A stretch of DNA of 64,000 bases from Dyadobacter sp. SG02 (GTDB lineage: Bacteria; Bacteroidota; Bacteroidia; Cytophagales; Spirosomataceae). A program made the translations under genes and the position numbers. Numbering within the stretch: the stretch's first letter is position 1; the number at the start of each line of letters is the position of its first letter. Of this stretch, positions 25,487-32,748 are shown piece after piece. The notes beneath the pieces are model-generated. The model worked only from the letters and a program-made list of their open reading frames with translations. It made no database searches and was not told where the DNA came from. Where the stretch lies: NCBI RefSeq assembly GCF_900109045.1, contig NZ_FNYL01000002.1, positions 310,001 to 374,000 of the forward strand. The letters run 5' to 3'.

Positions 25487-26298
25487 TATTGTGCGATTTT
25501 AATCAGCAGGTCGGACACGGTGTGCGGCTGCGACAGGAAAGGCGAATGGCTGGTATTAATAGGGTATACCGCTTTGATACCGGCCGCTGCGATCATTCTG
25601 TCCTGCAAGCCTGGGCTGATGACGACGTCCTGCGTAGTTTTGATGTACGCTTTATCAACCGCACCGAAATTGGCGGCCGTCAATGTAACCTTGTTGCCGA
25701 ACGGAATGGCCGGCTCAGGGCGATAATGGGCAAGTACCTGGTCTTTGGCGGCTTGCGAACCGTCGCCGATGAACAGGGAAGCCAGCATTTCGCGCTTCAC
25801 ATCGAGCGTCAGGTGGTCGGCGGACTCGACGAGCTGCTGGCCCAGTTTGGAATCCGCGTCACTCGTGGCGAGTTCGCCCAGGTTCTGCCCGGATGCCGGC
25901 AGGAATGCGCCGATGTATACGAGCTTGCTGATCTTGGCGGGAACCTGCTCGGCTGCATTGGTAATTACCATGCCGCCCATGCTATGCCCGACGAGCACTA
26001 CTTTGCCAGGTACTTTCGCAATGGCATCTACTACCTTTTTAGTATATACGTCGAGGCTGAGCATATGCGTGGGTGTCTGGTCGTTTCCATGTCCGGGAAG
26101 TTCCACGACAATGACCTGATTACCTTTATTTTCGAGGTCCGAACGAACGGCATCCCACACGTACGGGGCCTGCCATGCGCCATGCACGAGTACATAGGTG
26201 TTGGACTTTGCGACGGTTGGCTCATCGCTTTTAGCACAGGATGAGCACGCGAATACTGCGAGCACTGCGGATAGCAGTGACGAAATTGACTTTTTCAT
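25486..26298 (-). CDS. Alpha/beta hydrolase, lipoprotein
   Basis: 270 aa. The lipobox ACSSC gives Cys at about 21. YVLVHGAWQAPYVWDAVRSDLENKG is the oxyanion-hole region, VVLVGHSMGGMVITNAAEQ the nucleophile elbow (Ser of GHSMG), with the Asp probably in VVISPGLQDRM and the His in NTSHSPFLSQP near the C-terminus. This resembles the esterase/hydroxynitrile lyase-like subgroup used on small esters. It is coupled to the ABM gene; together they suggest breakdown or detoxification of a small molecule. Confidence 0.87.
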   Translation of the reverse strand: MKKSISSLLSAVLAVFACSSCAKSDEPTVAKSNTYVLVHGAWQAPYVWDAVRSDLENKGNQVIVVELPGHGNDQTPTHMLSLDVYTKKVVDAIAKVPGKVVLVGHSMGGMVITNAAEQVPAKISKLVYIGAFLPASGQNLGELATSDADSKLGQQLVESADHLTLDVKREMLASLFIGDGSQAAKDQVLAHYRPEPAIPFGNKVTLTAANFGAVDKAYIKTTQDVVISPGLQDRMIAAAGIKAVYPINTSHSPFLSQPHTVSDLLIKIAQ

Positions 26299-26390
26299 TT
26301 TGTTTGAATTTGAATTGTTTTAAATATGAGACTGCCTACTTTGTGGGACGGTGTTCGGCGCTTCCGTTTTATCTGATTAGCCTGCTTTCA

Positions 26391-26960
26391 TTAGGCTTCA
26401 TCACCGGGGGCCGGGATGTCGAACCCATTCAATACTGCGGCGATGAGGGAGTACCCGCCGACGAGGAAAAAGAGCTCCGCTACACCGTCCTGGCCGAGTA
26501 ACTTCACCGCAAGCTTGTAAGTCGATGCGGGTACGATATGGCCGTTGACGAGCGTTCGGGCGATGTCATGTGCGACGTTTTCCTGATCACCCATTCCGAA
26601 CGGGCTGCCGCCGGCCGCGAGCGTCGAGATAACGGCGGCCGGGATACCGAATGCTTCGGCCATAATCTCGTGGGCATAGAGTTCGAAGCGGGCACCGAGT
26701 TTCCCGCCGACGGTGAGAATGGCCACTTCACGGACCCGTTTCGGCAGCGTCGCGTGATGGTCCAGCGAACGCAGGAAAGTGAGGGCGGGGATGCCGAACT
26801 GCGGGTAATGCAGCATTGGCGGAAAAGGACCCAACAGCGCGCCTTCGACATTGATCATATTCACCTGGCCCTGGCTGTGGCCGATCAGTCGGGCTATTTC
26901 TTCGTGCACGTAACGGACCTCGGTGTCGAGGGTTTCCGGTGCTAATGGTTTGATACGCAT
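26391..26960 (-). CDS. Carboxymuconolactone decarboxylase-like (CMD fold) protein
   Basis: 189 aa, all-helical: PPMLHYPQFGIPALTFLRSLDHHATLPKRVREVAILTVGGKLGARFELYAHEIMAEAFGIP is the CMD core with the conserved Glu and His of FELYAHE. The CxxC pair of AhpD-type peroxidase members is absent, so a disulfide-reductase role is unlikely; a decarboxylase or hydrolase-like role is possible. The cupin gene is 20 bases upstream in the same direction, and CMD/cupin pairs are common in small catabolic operons. Confidence 0.85.
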   Translation of the reverse strand: MRIKPLAPETLDTEVRYVHEEIARLIGHSQGQVNMINVEGALLGPFPPMLHYPQFGIPALTFLRSLDHHATLPKRVREVAILTVGGKLGARFELYAHEIMAEAFGIPAAVISTLAAGGSPFGMGDQENVAHDIARTLVNGHIVPASTYKLAVKLLGQDGVAELFFLVGGYSLIAAVLNGFDIPAPGDEA

Positions 26961-26980
26961 GATTTTAAAAGTTTTGGAGA

Positions 26981-27550
26981 TTAAGAATCAGAATCTGTAA
27001 ACTGCCCGTCTATGAGCACGAAGGCCATACGGCATAATTTGTCTGACCGGTTGGCCCAGGCGTGGTTGGTACCAACCTGCACCACGATGTCTCCGGCCTT
27101 GATCGTCGTTTCCGCGCGGTCGAGTACGAGGGTAATCTCGCCTTCGAGCACAATGCCGTAATCGATGGTTTCGGTCTTATGCATGAGCGGGTGCGGGGCT
27201 CCTTCCGTGGAAGTGGAGGCTTTTTCATCACCCATGGCTTTGAATTTCGCAGCGGCATCTGCGCCGGTCAGTTTGCGTATTTCCTCGCCTTCGGGCGGAA
27301 AATCGATTACCCGGATGCGGGTACCGTTCGGCGGCGGGGGCAGTACGAGGGTTTGTTCATCCACTTCATCCGGCTGTGCGTGGATCAATGCGGGTGTTTC
27401 CAGTGTGTGCCACACTTCGTAAAATGTCGGCCCGCCGAGGCCGCCTACGAGTTGCGTGTGTACGGGTGGCGCGTCGGATACGACAATCGCCTGGCCTTCT
27501 GCATTATGACCTGTCACAATGCGTCTGAATGGGTTGGGTTGCGGATTCAT
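26981..27550 (-). CDS. Cupin-domain protein
   Basis: 189 aa. The C-terminal half is a single cupin barrel: HKTETIDYGIVLEGEITLVLDRAETTIKAGDIVVQVGTNHAWANRSDKLCRMAFVLIDG. The first motif keeps Glu and a His (HKTETIDYG) and the second keeps NHAW, consistent with a partial metal site. The N-terminal half (RRIVTGHNAEGQAIVVSDAPP, FYEVWHTLETPA) matches the common cupin subgroup linked to aromatic or quinone metabolism. It sits in the middle of the cluster 23878-28172. Confidence 0.87.
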   Translation of the reverse strand: MNPQPNPFRRIVTGHNAEGQAIVVSDAPPVHTQLVGGLGGPTFYEVWHTLETPALIHAQPDEVDEQTLVLPPPPNGTRIRVIDFPPEGEEIRKLTGADAAAKFKAMGDEKASTSTEGAPHPLMHKTETIDYGIVLEGEITLVLDRAETTIKAGDIVVQVGTNHAWANRSDKLCRMAFVLIDGQFTDSDS

Positions 27551-27584
27551 AGTTTTGCTTTTTTGTATTGTTTATGGATGTATT

Positions 27585-28172
27585 TCAAATGAGTTTCTTT
27601 CCCAGTGCCTCCACTTTTCTGAGCCATTTGCTGCGCAGCGCATCGGTTGATTTGCGGATAAAACCGAAGGTGGAGAAGCGGATCGGGTCAAATCCGACGT
27701 AACCGAATACGATGTCTTTGAGGATCTGGTACTGGGAAGCCCGGTAGATCAGGTAGAACCACCATTTCGGCGTGTCCATGGTAACGATCAGTCGTAAGCT
27801 TTTTCCCTTCAATAATTTCTCGGGAAATATTTTGCCGGATTGGTGCTTGAATGCGAAGCCGGGCAGCAAGATCCGGTCGATAAATCCTTTCAACATCGCG
27901 GGCATGAAGCCCCACCAGTTGGGGTAGGCGATGACCACGTGATCGGCCCATTGTATGAGTCGTTGCGCGTTGACGAGGTCTTCTTCGAGCTGCATGGCCT
28001 CACCATTTTTGTAACCATCATGAAGCGTTACGTCGAAGTGCAACCGGGACACGTAGATCGTTTTGCAGATGGCGCCAGCGCTTTCCGCTCCCTTTTGGTA
28101 AGCATCCAGCAATGCTTTGGAAAATGAATTTTCGGATGGGTGACCGAGGATGAGTAAGATGTTCTTTGCCAT
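27585..28172 (-). CDS. NAD(P)H-dependent FMN oxidoreductase (quinone reductase-like flavodoxin fold)
   Basis: 195 aa from the ATG at 28172; the frame extends to 28235 but KNILLILGHPSENSFSKALLDAYQKGAE is the family start (phosphate loop GHPSENSFS). VIAYPNWWGFMPAMLKGFIDRILLPGFAF is the flavin-binding signature of KefF/MdaB-like reductases. It should reduce quinones or nitro compounds two electrons at a time in the cytoplasm. As first gene of the minus-strand cluster its promoter lies in 28173-28345, shared with the divergent fadR-like gene. Confidence 0.9.
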   Translation of the reverse strand: MAKNILLILGHPSENSFSKALLDAYQKGAESAGAICKTIYVSRLHFDVTLHDGYKNGEAMQLEEDLVNAQRLIQWADHVVIAYPNWWGFMPAMLKGFIDRILLPGFAFKHQSGKIFPEKLLKGKSLRLIVTMDTPKWWFYLIYRASQYQILKDIVFGYVGFDPIRFSTFGFIRKSTDALRSKWLRKVEALGKKLI

Positions 28173-28229
28173 TGCATTATCATGTTTAAATTGACAATAC
28201 AAAGTTGCTGCGGAAGCGAAGGGGTTACC

Positions 28230-28245
28230 TGACACAAATGCGTCA
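28230..28245. promoter_or_regulatory. Imperfect palindrome in the divergent promoter region
   Basis: TGACACAAATGCGTCA pairs 6 of 7 positions in each arm (TGACACA/TGCGTCA). It lies between the divergent quinone reductase and fadR-like genes, where a regulator could control both. Nothing identifies the binding protein. Confidence 0.35.
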
Positions 28246-28325
28246 AAAACAGCCTGGGGTCACACTGGCCGCGCATGCATTCGACTTTTTTTACCTGTTT
28301 GATGCATTTAATCAAAAGTACCATA

Positions 28326-28333
28326 TACCTTTG
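28326..28333 (+). promoter_or_regulatory. -7 promoter box of the fadR-like gene
   Basis: TACCTTTG matches TAnnTTTG exactly and abuts the palindrome at 28334. A start site 5-8 bases downstream would leave a leader of only about 6-10 bases before the ATG at 28346, so a protein bound to the palindrome would sit on the start site itself. Confidence 0.55.
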
Positions 28334-28352
28334 TCATCAGATGATATGATGA
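28334..28352 (+). promoter_or_regulatory. Operator-like palindrome, copy 1 (fadR-like gene start)
   Basis: A 19-base near-palindrome (arms TCATCA and TGATGA) covers the start codons of the fadR-like gene. A 21-base block from 28335 (catcagatgatatgatgaat plus a) recurs without change at 29023-29043. GntR/FadR proteins bind such palindromes, so autoregulation is the natural reading. Confidence 0.6.
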
Positions 28353-29005
28353 ATACGCCTATACATAAGAGATCGCTGGCCGATGAGGTAGCCAACCAGA
28401 TTAAAGCTTATATCCGGTCGGGGCATTATGTGGCGGGTCAGCAACTGCCCACCGAACCCGAATTGATGAAGCAGTATGGGGTAGGGCGCTCGTCGATTCG
28501 CGAGGCGGTCAGGATGCTGGCAAATTCCGGACTGTTGCGTGTGCAGCAAGGTTTGGGGACGTTTATCAACGAGGTGGTAGAGGAGAGGGAAAGTTTACAC
28601 CAGCGTCTGAACCGGGCCGCGGCGAAGGATATCGATGAAGTAAGGCAACTGCTGGAAGTTAAAATCGCCCAGAATGCGGCGATCAACCGGACCCCGCAAC
28701 AGCTTGACGTAATAGAAGGTTTCCTGAACGAGCGGGTCCAGGCGGCTCAGCAGGGAAAGATCGAAGAATGCATTCAGGCAGATATCAATTTCCATGTAAG
28801 CATCGCCCGGGCGTCCGGTAACGATATCCTGGCCGATATGTACTACGCGTTTTCATCCCGACTGAAAAGCTGGTTTTTGCAGATCTACCCCGACACCAGT
28901 TCGTTCATCCAAACCAACGACTTGCACAAATCCCTGTTTCTGAGCATCAAGGATGGAGATGAAGCAGAAGCATTACGTTGCGCCAGGGCCATATTAAAGC
29001 ATTAA
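28346..29005 (+). CDS. FadR/GntR family transcriptional regulator
   Basis: 219 aa from the ATG at 28346 (28349 is equally possible). The winged helix is at about 8-75 (SLADEVANQIKAYIRSGHYVAGQQLPTEPELMKQYGVGRSSIREAVRMLANSGLLRVQQGLGTFI) and the helical FCD ligand domain at about 85-210 (EVRQLLEVKIAQNAAINRT, DINFHVSIARASGNDILADMYYAF). FCD regulators usually sense a small organic acid through a metal site. Identical operator-like sites cover its own start and that of the exporter gene 28 bases downstream. The extended frame back to 28205 crosses the promoter and is rejected. Confidence 0.9.
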   Translation: MMNTPIHKRSLADEVANQIKAYIRSGHYVAGQQLPTEPELMKQYGVGRSSIREAVRMLANSGLLRVQQGLGTFINEVVEERESLHQRLNRAAAKDIDEVRQLLEVKIAQNAAINRTPQQLDVIEGFLNERVQAAQQGKIEECIQADINFHVSIARASGNDILADMYYAFSSRLKSWFLQIYPDTSSFIQTNDLHKSLFLSIKDGDEAEALRCARAILKH

Positions 29006-29022
29006 ATTTTTTTATAATAAAA

Positions 29023-29043
29023 CATCAGATGATATGATGAATA
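29023..29043 (+). promoter_or_regulatory. Operator-like palindrome, copy 2 (exporter gene start)
   Basis: The same 21 bases as at 28335-28355, again covering the first ATG of the gene (29034). Both genes even share the ATGATGAAT start context. It would let the FadR-like protein block the exporter separately from its own gene. Confidence 0.6.
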
Positions 29044-30248
29044 GTGTAACTGCCCAGCAAACACCCGAACCCGTTCTGCAACCTCAGCGGACGGTTTATC
29101 CAATCCTCTTCGCGATCAGTTTCGCGCATTTGCTGAATGATACGATGCAGGCGGTCATCGCATCGATTTATCCCATGCTGAAAGTAGAATTTCATTTAAG
29201 TTTCGCGCAGATCGGCCTGGTGACATTGTGCTACCAGATCACGGCCTCGCTTTTGCAGCCGTTTGTCGGGCTTTACACCGATAAAAACCCTAAACCTTTC
29301 TCTATTGCCGTGGGTATGGGCTTTTCGCTGATCGGGCTCATGTCGCTGGCCTGGGCAGATTCCTTCGGCCTGGTGTTGATCGCGGTGAGCCTCATCGGCG
29401 TCGGGTCATCCATTTTTCACCCGGAATCGTCGCGCATTGCCCATTTGTCGTCGGGCGGAAAGCGTGGCTTTGCCCAATCTTTTTTCCAGCTCGGCGGTAA
29501 TAGCGGCAGTGCGCTGGGTCCTTTGCTGGCCGCATTGGTAGTGGCGCCTTTTGGCCAGCACGGTATTATGTGGTTTTCACTGGCCGCGCTGCTGGGCGGG
29601 GCGCTGGCTATCCATATAGGGAAATGGTACCGGGGCAGCATCCTGCCGAAATCGGTCAAAGCTGCATCCGGTACCCATCTGGCGCTGGGTCAGAAGAAGG
29701 TGGTTTTTTCGCTGGTGATCTTACTGATCCTGATTTTTTCCAAGTATGTGTACCTGGCTGGTATGACCAGTTATTACACCTTCTTTCTCATGAATAAGTT
29801 TGGTCTGACCATCCAGGAGTCTCAAATCCGGTTGTTTATATTCTCGGCAGCGGTTGCCATAGGAACCGTCGCCGGCGGGCCGATCGGGGACCGGTTCGGT
29901 CGCAAATATGTGATCTGGGCTTCGATACTGGGAGCCGCTCCCTTCACGATGTTGCTGCCATACGCGAATCTCTTTTGGACTACGATGCTCTCGGTTTGCA
30001 TCGGACTGATCATTTCCTCGGCCTTTTCCGCGATCGTCGTTTATGCCCAGGAATTGGTGCCGGGAAAAGTCGGGCTGATCGGCGGGTTATTCTTTGGATT
30101 ATCCTTCGGAATGGGCGGGCTCGGTTCGGCGTTGCTGGGAAATCTTGCCGACAAGACCAGTATCGGATATGTGTTCCAGATTTGCGCGTTTTTGCCGCTG
30201 ATCGGCATTATCACCGGTCTTTTGCCTAAACTCAAAACGGGTAACTGA
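29034..30248 (+). CDS. MFS transporter, Fsr (fosmidomycin resistance)-like
   Basis: 404 aa, 12 membrane helices. Start ILFAISFAHLLNDTMQAVIASIYPMLKVEFHLSFAQIGLVTLCYQITASLLQPFVGLYTDKNP is characteristic of the Fsr drug-efflux subgroup, as are the block GVGSSIFHPESSRIAHLSSGGKRGFAQSFFQLGGNSGSALGPLLAA and the second-half loop GPIGDRFGRKYVIWAS. It should pump a toxic or excess compound across the inner membrane in exchange for protons. The operator copy at its start suggests induction by the ligand of the FadR-like protein. Confidence 0.9.
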   Translation: MMNSVTAQQTPEPVLQPQRTVYPILFAISFAHLLNDTMQAVIASIYPMLKVEFHLSFAQIGLVTLCYQITASLLQPFVGLYTDKNPKPFSIAVGMGFSLIGLMSLAWADSFGLVLIAVSLIGVGSSIFHPESSRIAHLSSGGKRGFAQSFFQLGGNSGSALGPLLAALVVAPFGQHGIMWFSLAALLGGALAIHIGKWYRGSILPKSVKAASGTHLALGQKKVVFSLVILLILIFSKYVYLAGMTSYYTFFLMNKFGLTIQESQIRLFIFSAAVAIGTVAGGPIGDRFGRKYVIWASILGAAPFTMLLPYANLFWTTMLSVCIGLIISSAFSAIVVYAQELVPGKVGLIGGLFFGLSFGMGGLGSALLGNLADKTSIGYVFQICAFLPLIGIITGLLPKLKTGN

Positions 30249-30251
30249 CTG

Positions 30252-30626
30252 TTATTCAGTGGGTACCTGGATTTCGTAATGCGCCCATGCGCCTTCATCC
30301 ATATTACCCGTCAATGCCGCCAGCGTTTCATTGGAATAAGGCCCCAGCAGATCCAACCGGTTGATTTGCCAGTTGACACGGTATTTTTCCGACAGCGGTT
30401 GGATCAGCTGTAAATGGGCCAGCAGCGCTGCTTCGTTTGCGTAGGCTTCGACGATCAGACATTGGAACGTCGCGGGATCGCAGTAGCACGCATGCGTGAG
30501 CACGCGCTCGTGGCCCTCCCGCGCGACGATTTCTTTCGTTTCCCGGACCATTGCGCGGAAAGCGTCCCAATCCGACGGTTCGACCGTCGCCTGTGCGACG
30601 ATCCGAACGATAGTTTGCTGTGCCAT
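30252..30626 (-). CDS. Small ABM-type monooxygenase (quinol monooxygenase-like)
   Basis: 124 aa from the ATG at 30626; the upstream frame to 30953 only shadows the next gene. It is a single ABM domain: TIVRIVAQATVEPSDWDAFRAMVRETKEIVAREGHERVLTHACYCDPATFQCLIVEAYANEAALLAHLQLIQPLSEKY. Related YgiN proteins oxidise quinols without cofactors. It follows the MDR gene by 11 bases, so the two are one unit, and it converges on the Fsr-like gene with 3 bases between stops. Confidence 0.83.
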   Translation of the reverse strand: MAQQTIVRIVAQATVEPSDWDAFRAMVRETKEIVAREGHERVLTHACYCDPATFQCLIVEAYANEAALLAHLQLIQPLSEKYRVNWQINRLDLLGPYSNETLAALTGNMDEGAWAHYEIQVPTE

Positions 30627-30637
30627 ATGCAGGAGTA

Positions 30638-31612
30638 TCAAGGTACGACGATCACTTTTCCGACAGTGTTTTTGGTCTGCACAATGGTATGGGCCTTGTG
30701 CATTTCTTCCAGGGGAAATACGTGGGAAACGTGGCTTTTCATTTCGCCGGTGGCCAGTAGCCCGGCTACGTAGGCGAGGTCGTGCTGGTAAGTTTCGTTG
30801 GGTGTTACATTCACGCGCCGGACATCGACGTTCTTTTCCGCTTTGGCATGGTCGATAAACGGCTGGTCGGGATAAATGACCAGGCTTAGCAGCGTGCCGC
30901 CCGGTTTGAGGGCTTTCAACGAGCGTTCGAGGTGCTTGTCGTCCTCGCTCCACACGGCGTCGTGCACGATGTCCGCGTCGGTAACGAGCGCTTCGAACTG
31001 TTGTGATCGGTAGTCGATGAACTCGTCGGCGCCGAGGCCCATTACAAAGTCGCGGTTGGCTTCGGAAGCGACCCCGATCACATATGCGCCGAAATGCTTC
31101 GCCAGCTGTACGGCATAATGGCCTACACCACCCGACGCGCCATGAATGATCACCTTATCGCCTTTTTGGATCTTACCCACATTGACCAGCGATTGCCAGG
31201 CCGTCATCGCGGCCATGGTAGCTGCCGCGGCGTGCTCGAAGCTCACATGGGCGGGTTTCAGGACCACTTCGGTTTCGGGAGCAGCCACATATTCGGCATA
31301 CGCATTAGCCTGTCCGACAAACTTGAAGTTACCGAACACCTCGTCGCCCGCTTTGAACCGGGGCACTTCGCTTCCTGCTTCTGTCACAATTCCAGCGACG
31401 TCCCAGCCCAGGATAATGTGGGGTTCGGTGCCCTGGTAGCGGTACACGTAGTCCAATGCGGCCTGCGTCCTCCGCACATATGCATCCACCGGATTGATGC
31501 TGATCGCCTTTACTTTTATTAACACTTCATTTGGCGCGATTTCGGGAACCGGCACGTCGGCGAGCACCAGATTTTCGGGCGCTCCCACCTCTTTTAAAAT
31601 AATTGCTCTCAT
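30638..31612 (-). CDS. Zinc-independent MDR oxidoreductase (NADPH:quinone reductase-like)
   Basis: 324 aa. The N-terminal GroES-like part (RAIILKEVGAPENLVLADVPVPEIAPNEVLIKVKAISINPVDAYVRR) lacks the Cys ligand of zinc enzymes. The Rossmann part starts GDKVIIHGASGGVGHYAVQLAKHFGAYVIGVAS, the NADPH-binding motif of quinone reductases. The C-terminal GEMKSHVSHVFPLEEMHKAHTIVQTKNTVGKVIVVP closes the fold. It should reduce quinones or enones with NADPH. Two operator-like direct repeats lie 53-91 bases upstream, shared in sequence with those beyond the araC gene next door. Confidence 0.9.
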   Translation of the reverse strand: MRAIILKEVGAPENLVLADVPVPEIAPNEVLIKVKAISINPVDAYVRRTQAALDYVYRYQGTEPHIILGWDVAGIVTEAGSEVPRFKAGDEVFGNFKFVGQANAYAEYVAAPETEVVLKPAHVSFEHAAAATMAAMTAWQSLVNVGKIQKGDKVIIHGASGGVGHYAVQLAKHFGAYVIGVASEANRDFVMGLGADEFIDYRSQQFEALVTDADIVHDAVWSEDDKHLERSLKALKPGGTLLSLVIYPDQPFIDHAKAEKNVDVRRVNVTPNETYQHDLAYVAGLLATGEMKSHVSHVFPLEEMHKAHTIVQTKNTVGKVIVVP

Positions 31613-31664
31613 GATTTTGAAAAATTTGATGAGGCAAAGTTAGGTGGTCGGTTACCCCCGGTGT

Positions 31665-31703
31665 TTTGTTCAGAGTGTCAACATTGCTTTGTTTAAAATG
31701 TCA
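31665..31703 (+). promoter_or_regulatory. Pair of 16-base direct repeats upstream of the quinone reductase gene
   Basis: TTTGTTCAGAGTGTCA (31665-31680) and TTTGTTTAAAATGTCA (31688-31703) repeat with a 23-base step. The same motif and step recur at 32591-32629 on the other side of the araC gene. Two half-sites about two helical turns apart are what an AraC dimer would bind. Confidence 0.6.
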
Positions 31704-31715
31704 AAACTGCTTGTC

Positions 31716-32411
31716 TTAAAGCTGCCTGGCGACCACTTCCGACGGAGGGTAGCCAAACTGTTTTTTAAATGCATAAGAAAAATGGGAGAGGTTTTCGAAG
31801 CCGATTTCCAGGTAAAGGTCCGAAGGCTTCTTCTGCTGTTCGGCCAAACGGAAGTGGGCGAGTTTCAGCCGTTGCTGCGTGAGCCATTGCTGCGGGGTTT
31901 CGCCGAATGCTTTCAGGAAATCGCGGATGAAAGTAGAGCGGCTGCGGCCGGTGAGGTAGGCGAATTTCTCCACGGACATATTGAACATGTAATGCTTTTC
32001 CATGAACTCGACCAGGTTGATTTTGCCCGGCTCGGCGAAGTCGGACAGGCAACCGTCCACACCGGGATCGATAAAGCGCAGGATGGAAATCGCTTCTTCC
32101 ATTTTCAGGGCGGCTACGGTTTCGGGCAGCTTTTGTTCCAGGTCGAAGTAGGGGGTCATCGACGCGAAAAAGCTTTCCAGCAGCGGCTGTTTGTCGTAGA
32201 TGCGCACGGAATGATCGGCCGCCTTGCTCTTGTCGGGCGGATTTTTGGCATAATAACTTTTCAACCGGTCTACAAACAGGCCGACGACGAGCGCTTTGTA
32301 GGGAACGCCGTCCTTCGGTTGCTTGATGACGGCCGACAGCTGGTTTTTCGGAAACAGGAGCGTGCTGCCCGGGCCGAATGTGTAAGATTTGTCGGCCTGT
32401 ACCACCTTCAT
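31716..32411 (-). CDS. AraC family regulator with an unresolved N-terminus
   Basis: 231 aa from the first in-frame ATG at 32411. The DNA-binding part is complete (about 135-231: SVEKFAYLTGRSRSTFIRDFLKAFG; DLYLEIGFENLSHFSYAFKKQFGYPPSEVV). The sensor domain seems cut: the frame stays open 64 codons further up to a stop at 32604 and reads as protein (CPCINPLIWQKQNFNRFTD, then LVWTVTEEQLFKDEIILEFH, then SFVRIVSGE), yet contains no ATG, GTG or TTG. An ATG at 32532 is one base out of frame. So either a rare start or a one-base frameshift applies. Repeated sites flank the gene on both sides. Confidence 0.75.
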   Translation of the reverse strand: MKVVQADKSYTFGPGSTLLFPKNQLSAVIKQPKDGVPYKALVVGLFVDRLKSYYAKNPPDKSKAADHSVRIYDKQPLLESFFASMTPYFDLEQKLPETVAALKMEEAISILRFIDPGVDGCLSDFAEPGKINLVEFMEKHYMFNMSVEKFAYLTGRSRSTFIRDFLKAFGETPQQWLTQQRLKLAHFRLAEQQKKPSDLYLEIGFENLSHFSYAFKKQFGYPPSEVVARQL

Positions 32412-32590
32412 TTCTCCCGAAACAATGCGGACAAACGAATGGAATTCCAGGATGATTTCATCTTTGAATAGCTGCTCTTCCGTTACCGTCCAGACGAGAT
32501 CGGTAAAGCGGTTGAAGTTCTGTTTTTGCCATATTAATGGGTTGATGCAGGGGCATTTATTCGAAAGTACGAATTTGAACGGGAAGTGGT

Positions 32591-32629
32591 TTTGTTCATC
32601 GTGTCATATTTAGTTTGTTCAGAATGTCA
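32591..32629 (+). promoter_or_regulatory. Second pair of 16-base direct repeats, between araC and the alcohol dehydrogenase
   Basis: TTTGTTCATCGTGTCA (32591-32606) and TTTGTTCAGAATGTCA (32614-32629), again with a 23-base step, same orientation as the pair at 31665-31703. It lies upstream of both the araC gene (minus) and the zinc alcohol dehydrogenase (plus, start 32749). Confidence 0.6.
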
Positions 32630-32748
32630 GGATTTTCACTCGAACCGAAAGTGCTACAACATACCCCGATCGGGTTACTTTTTCCTGTGATGCGCTGCTG
32701 AAATTTGTAATGTTAATCCATTATAAAAATCCAAAAAGAGAAAACGTC

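Noticed and set aside
25135..26244. Plus-strand open frame of 369 codons opposite the ABM and hydrolase genes
   Set aside because: It spans two well-supported minus-strand genes and its composition (Arg, Pro, Cys-rich) is typical of a shadow frame.
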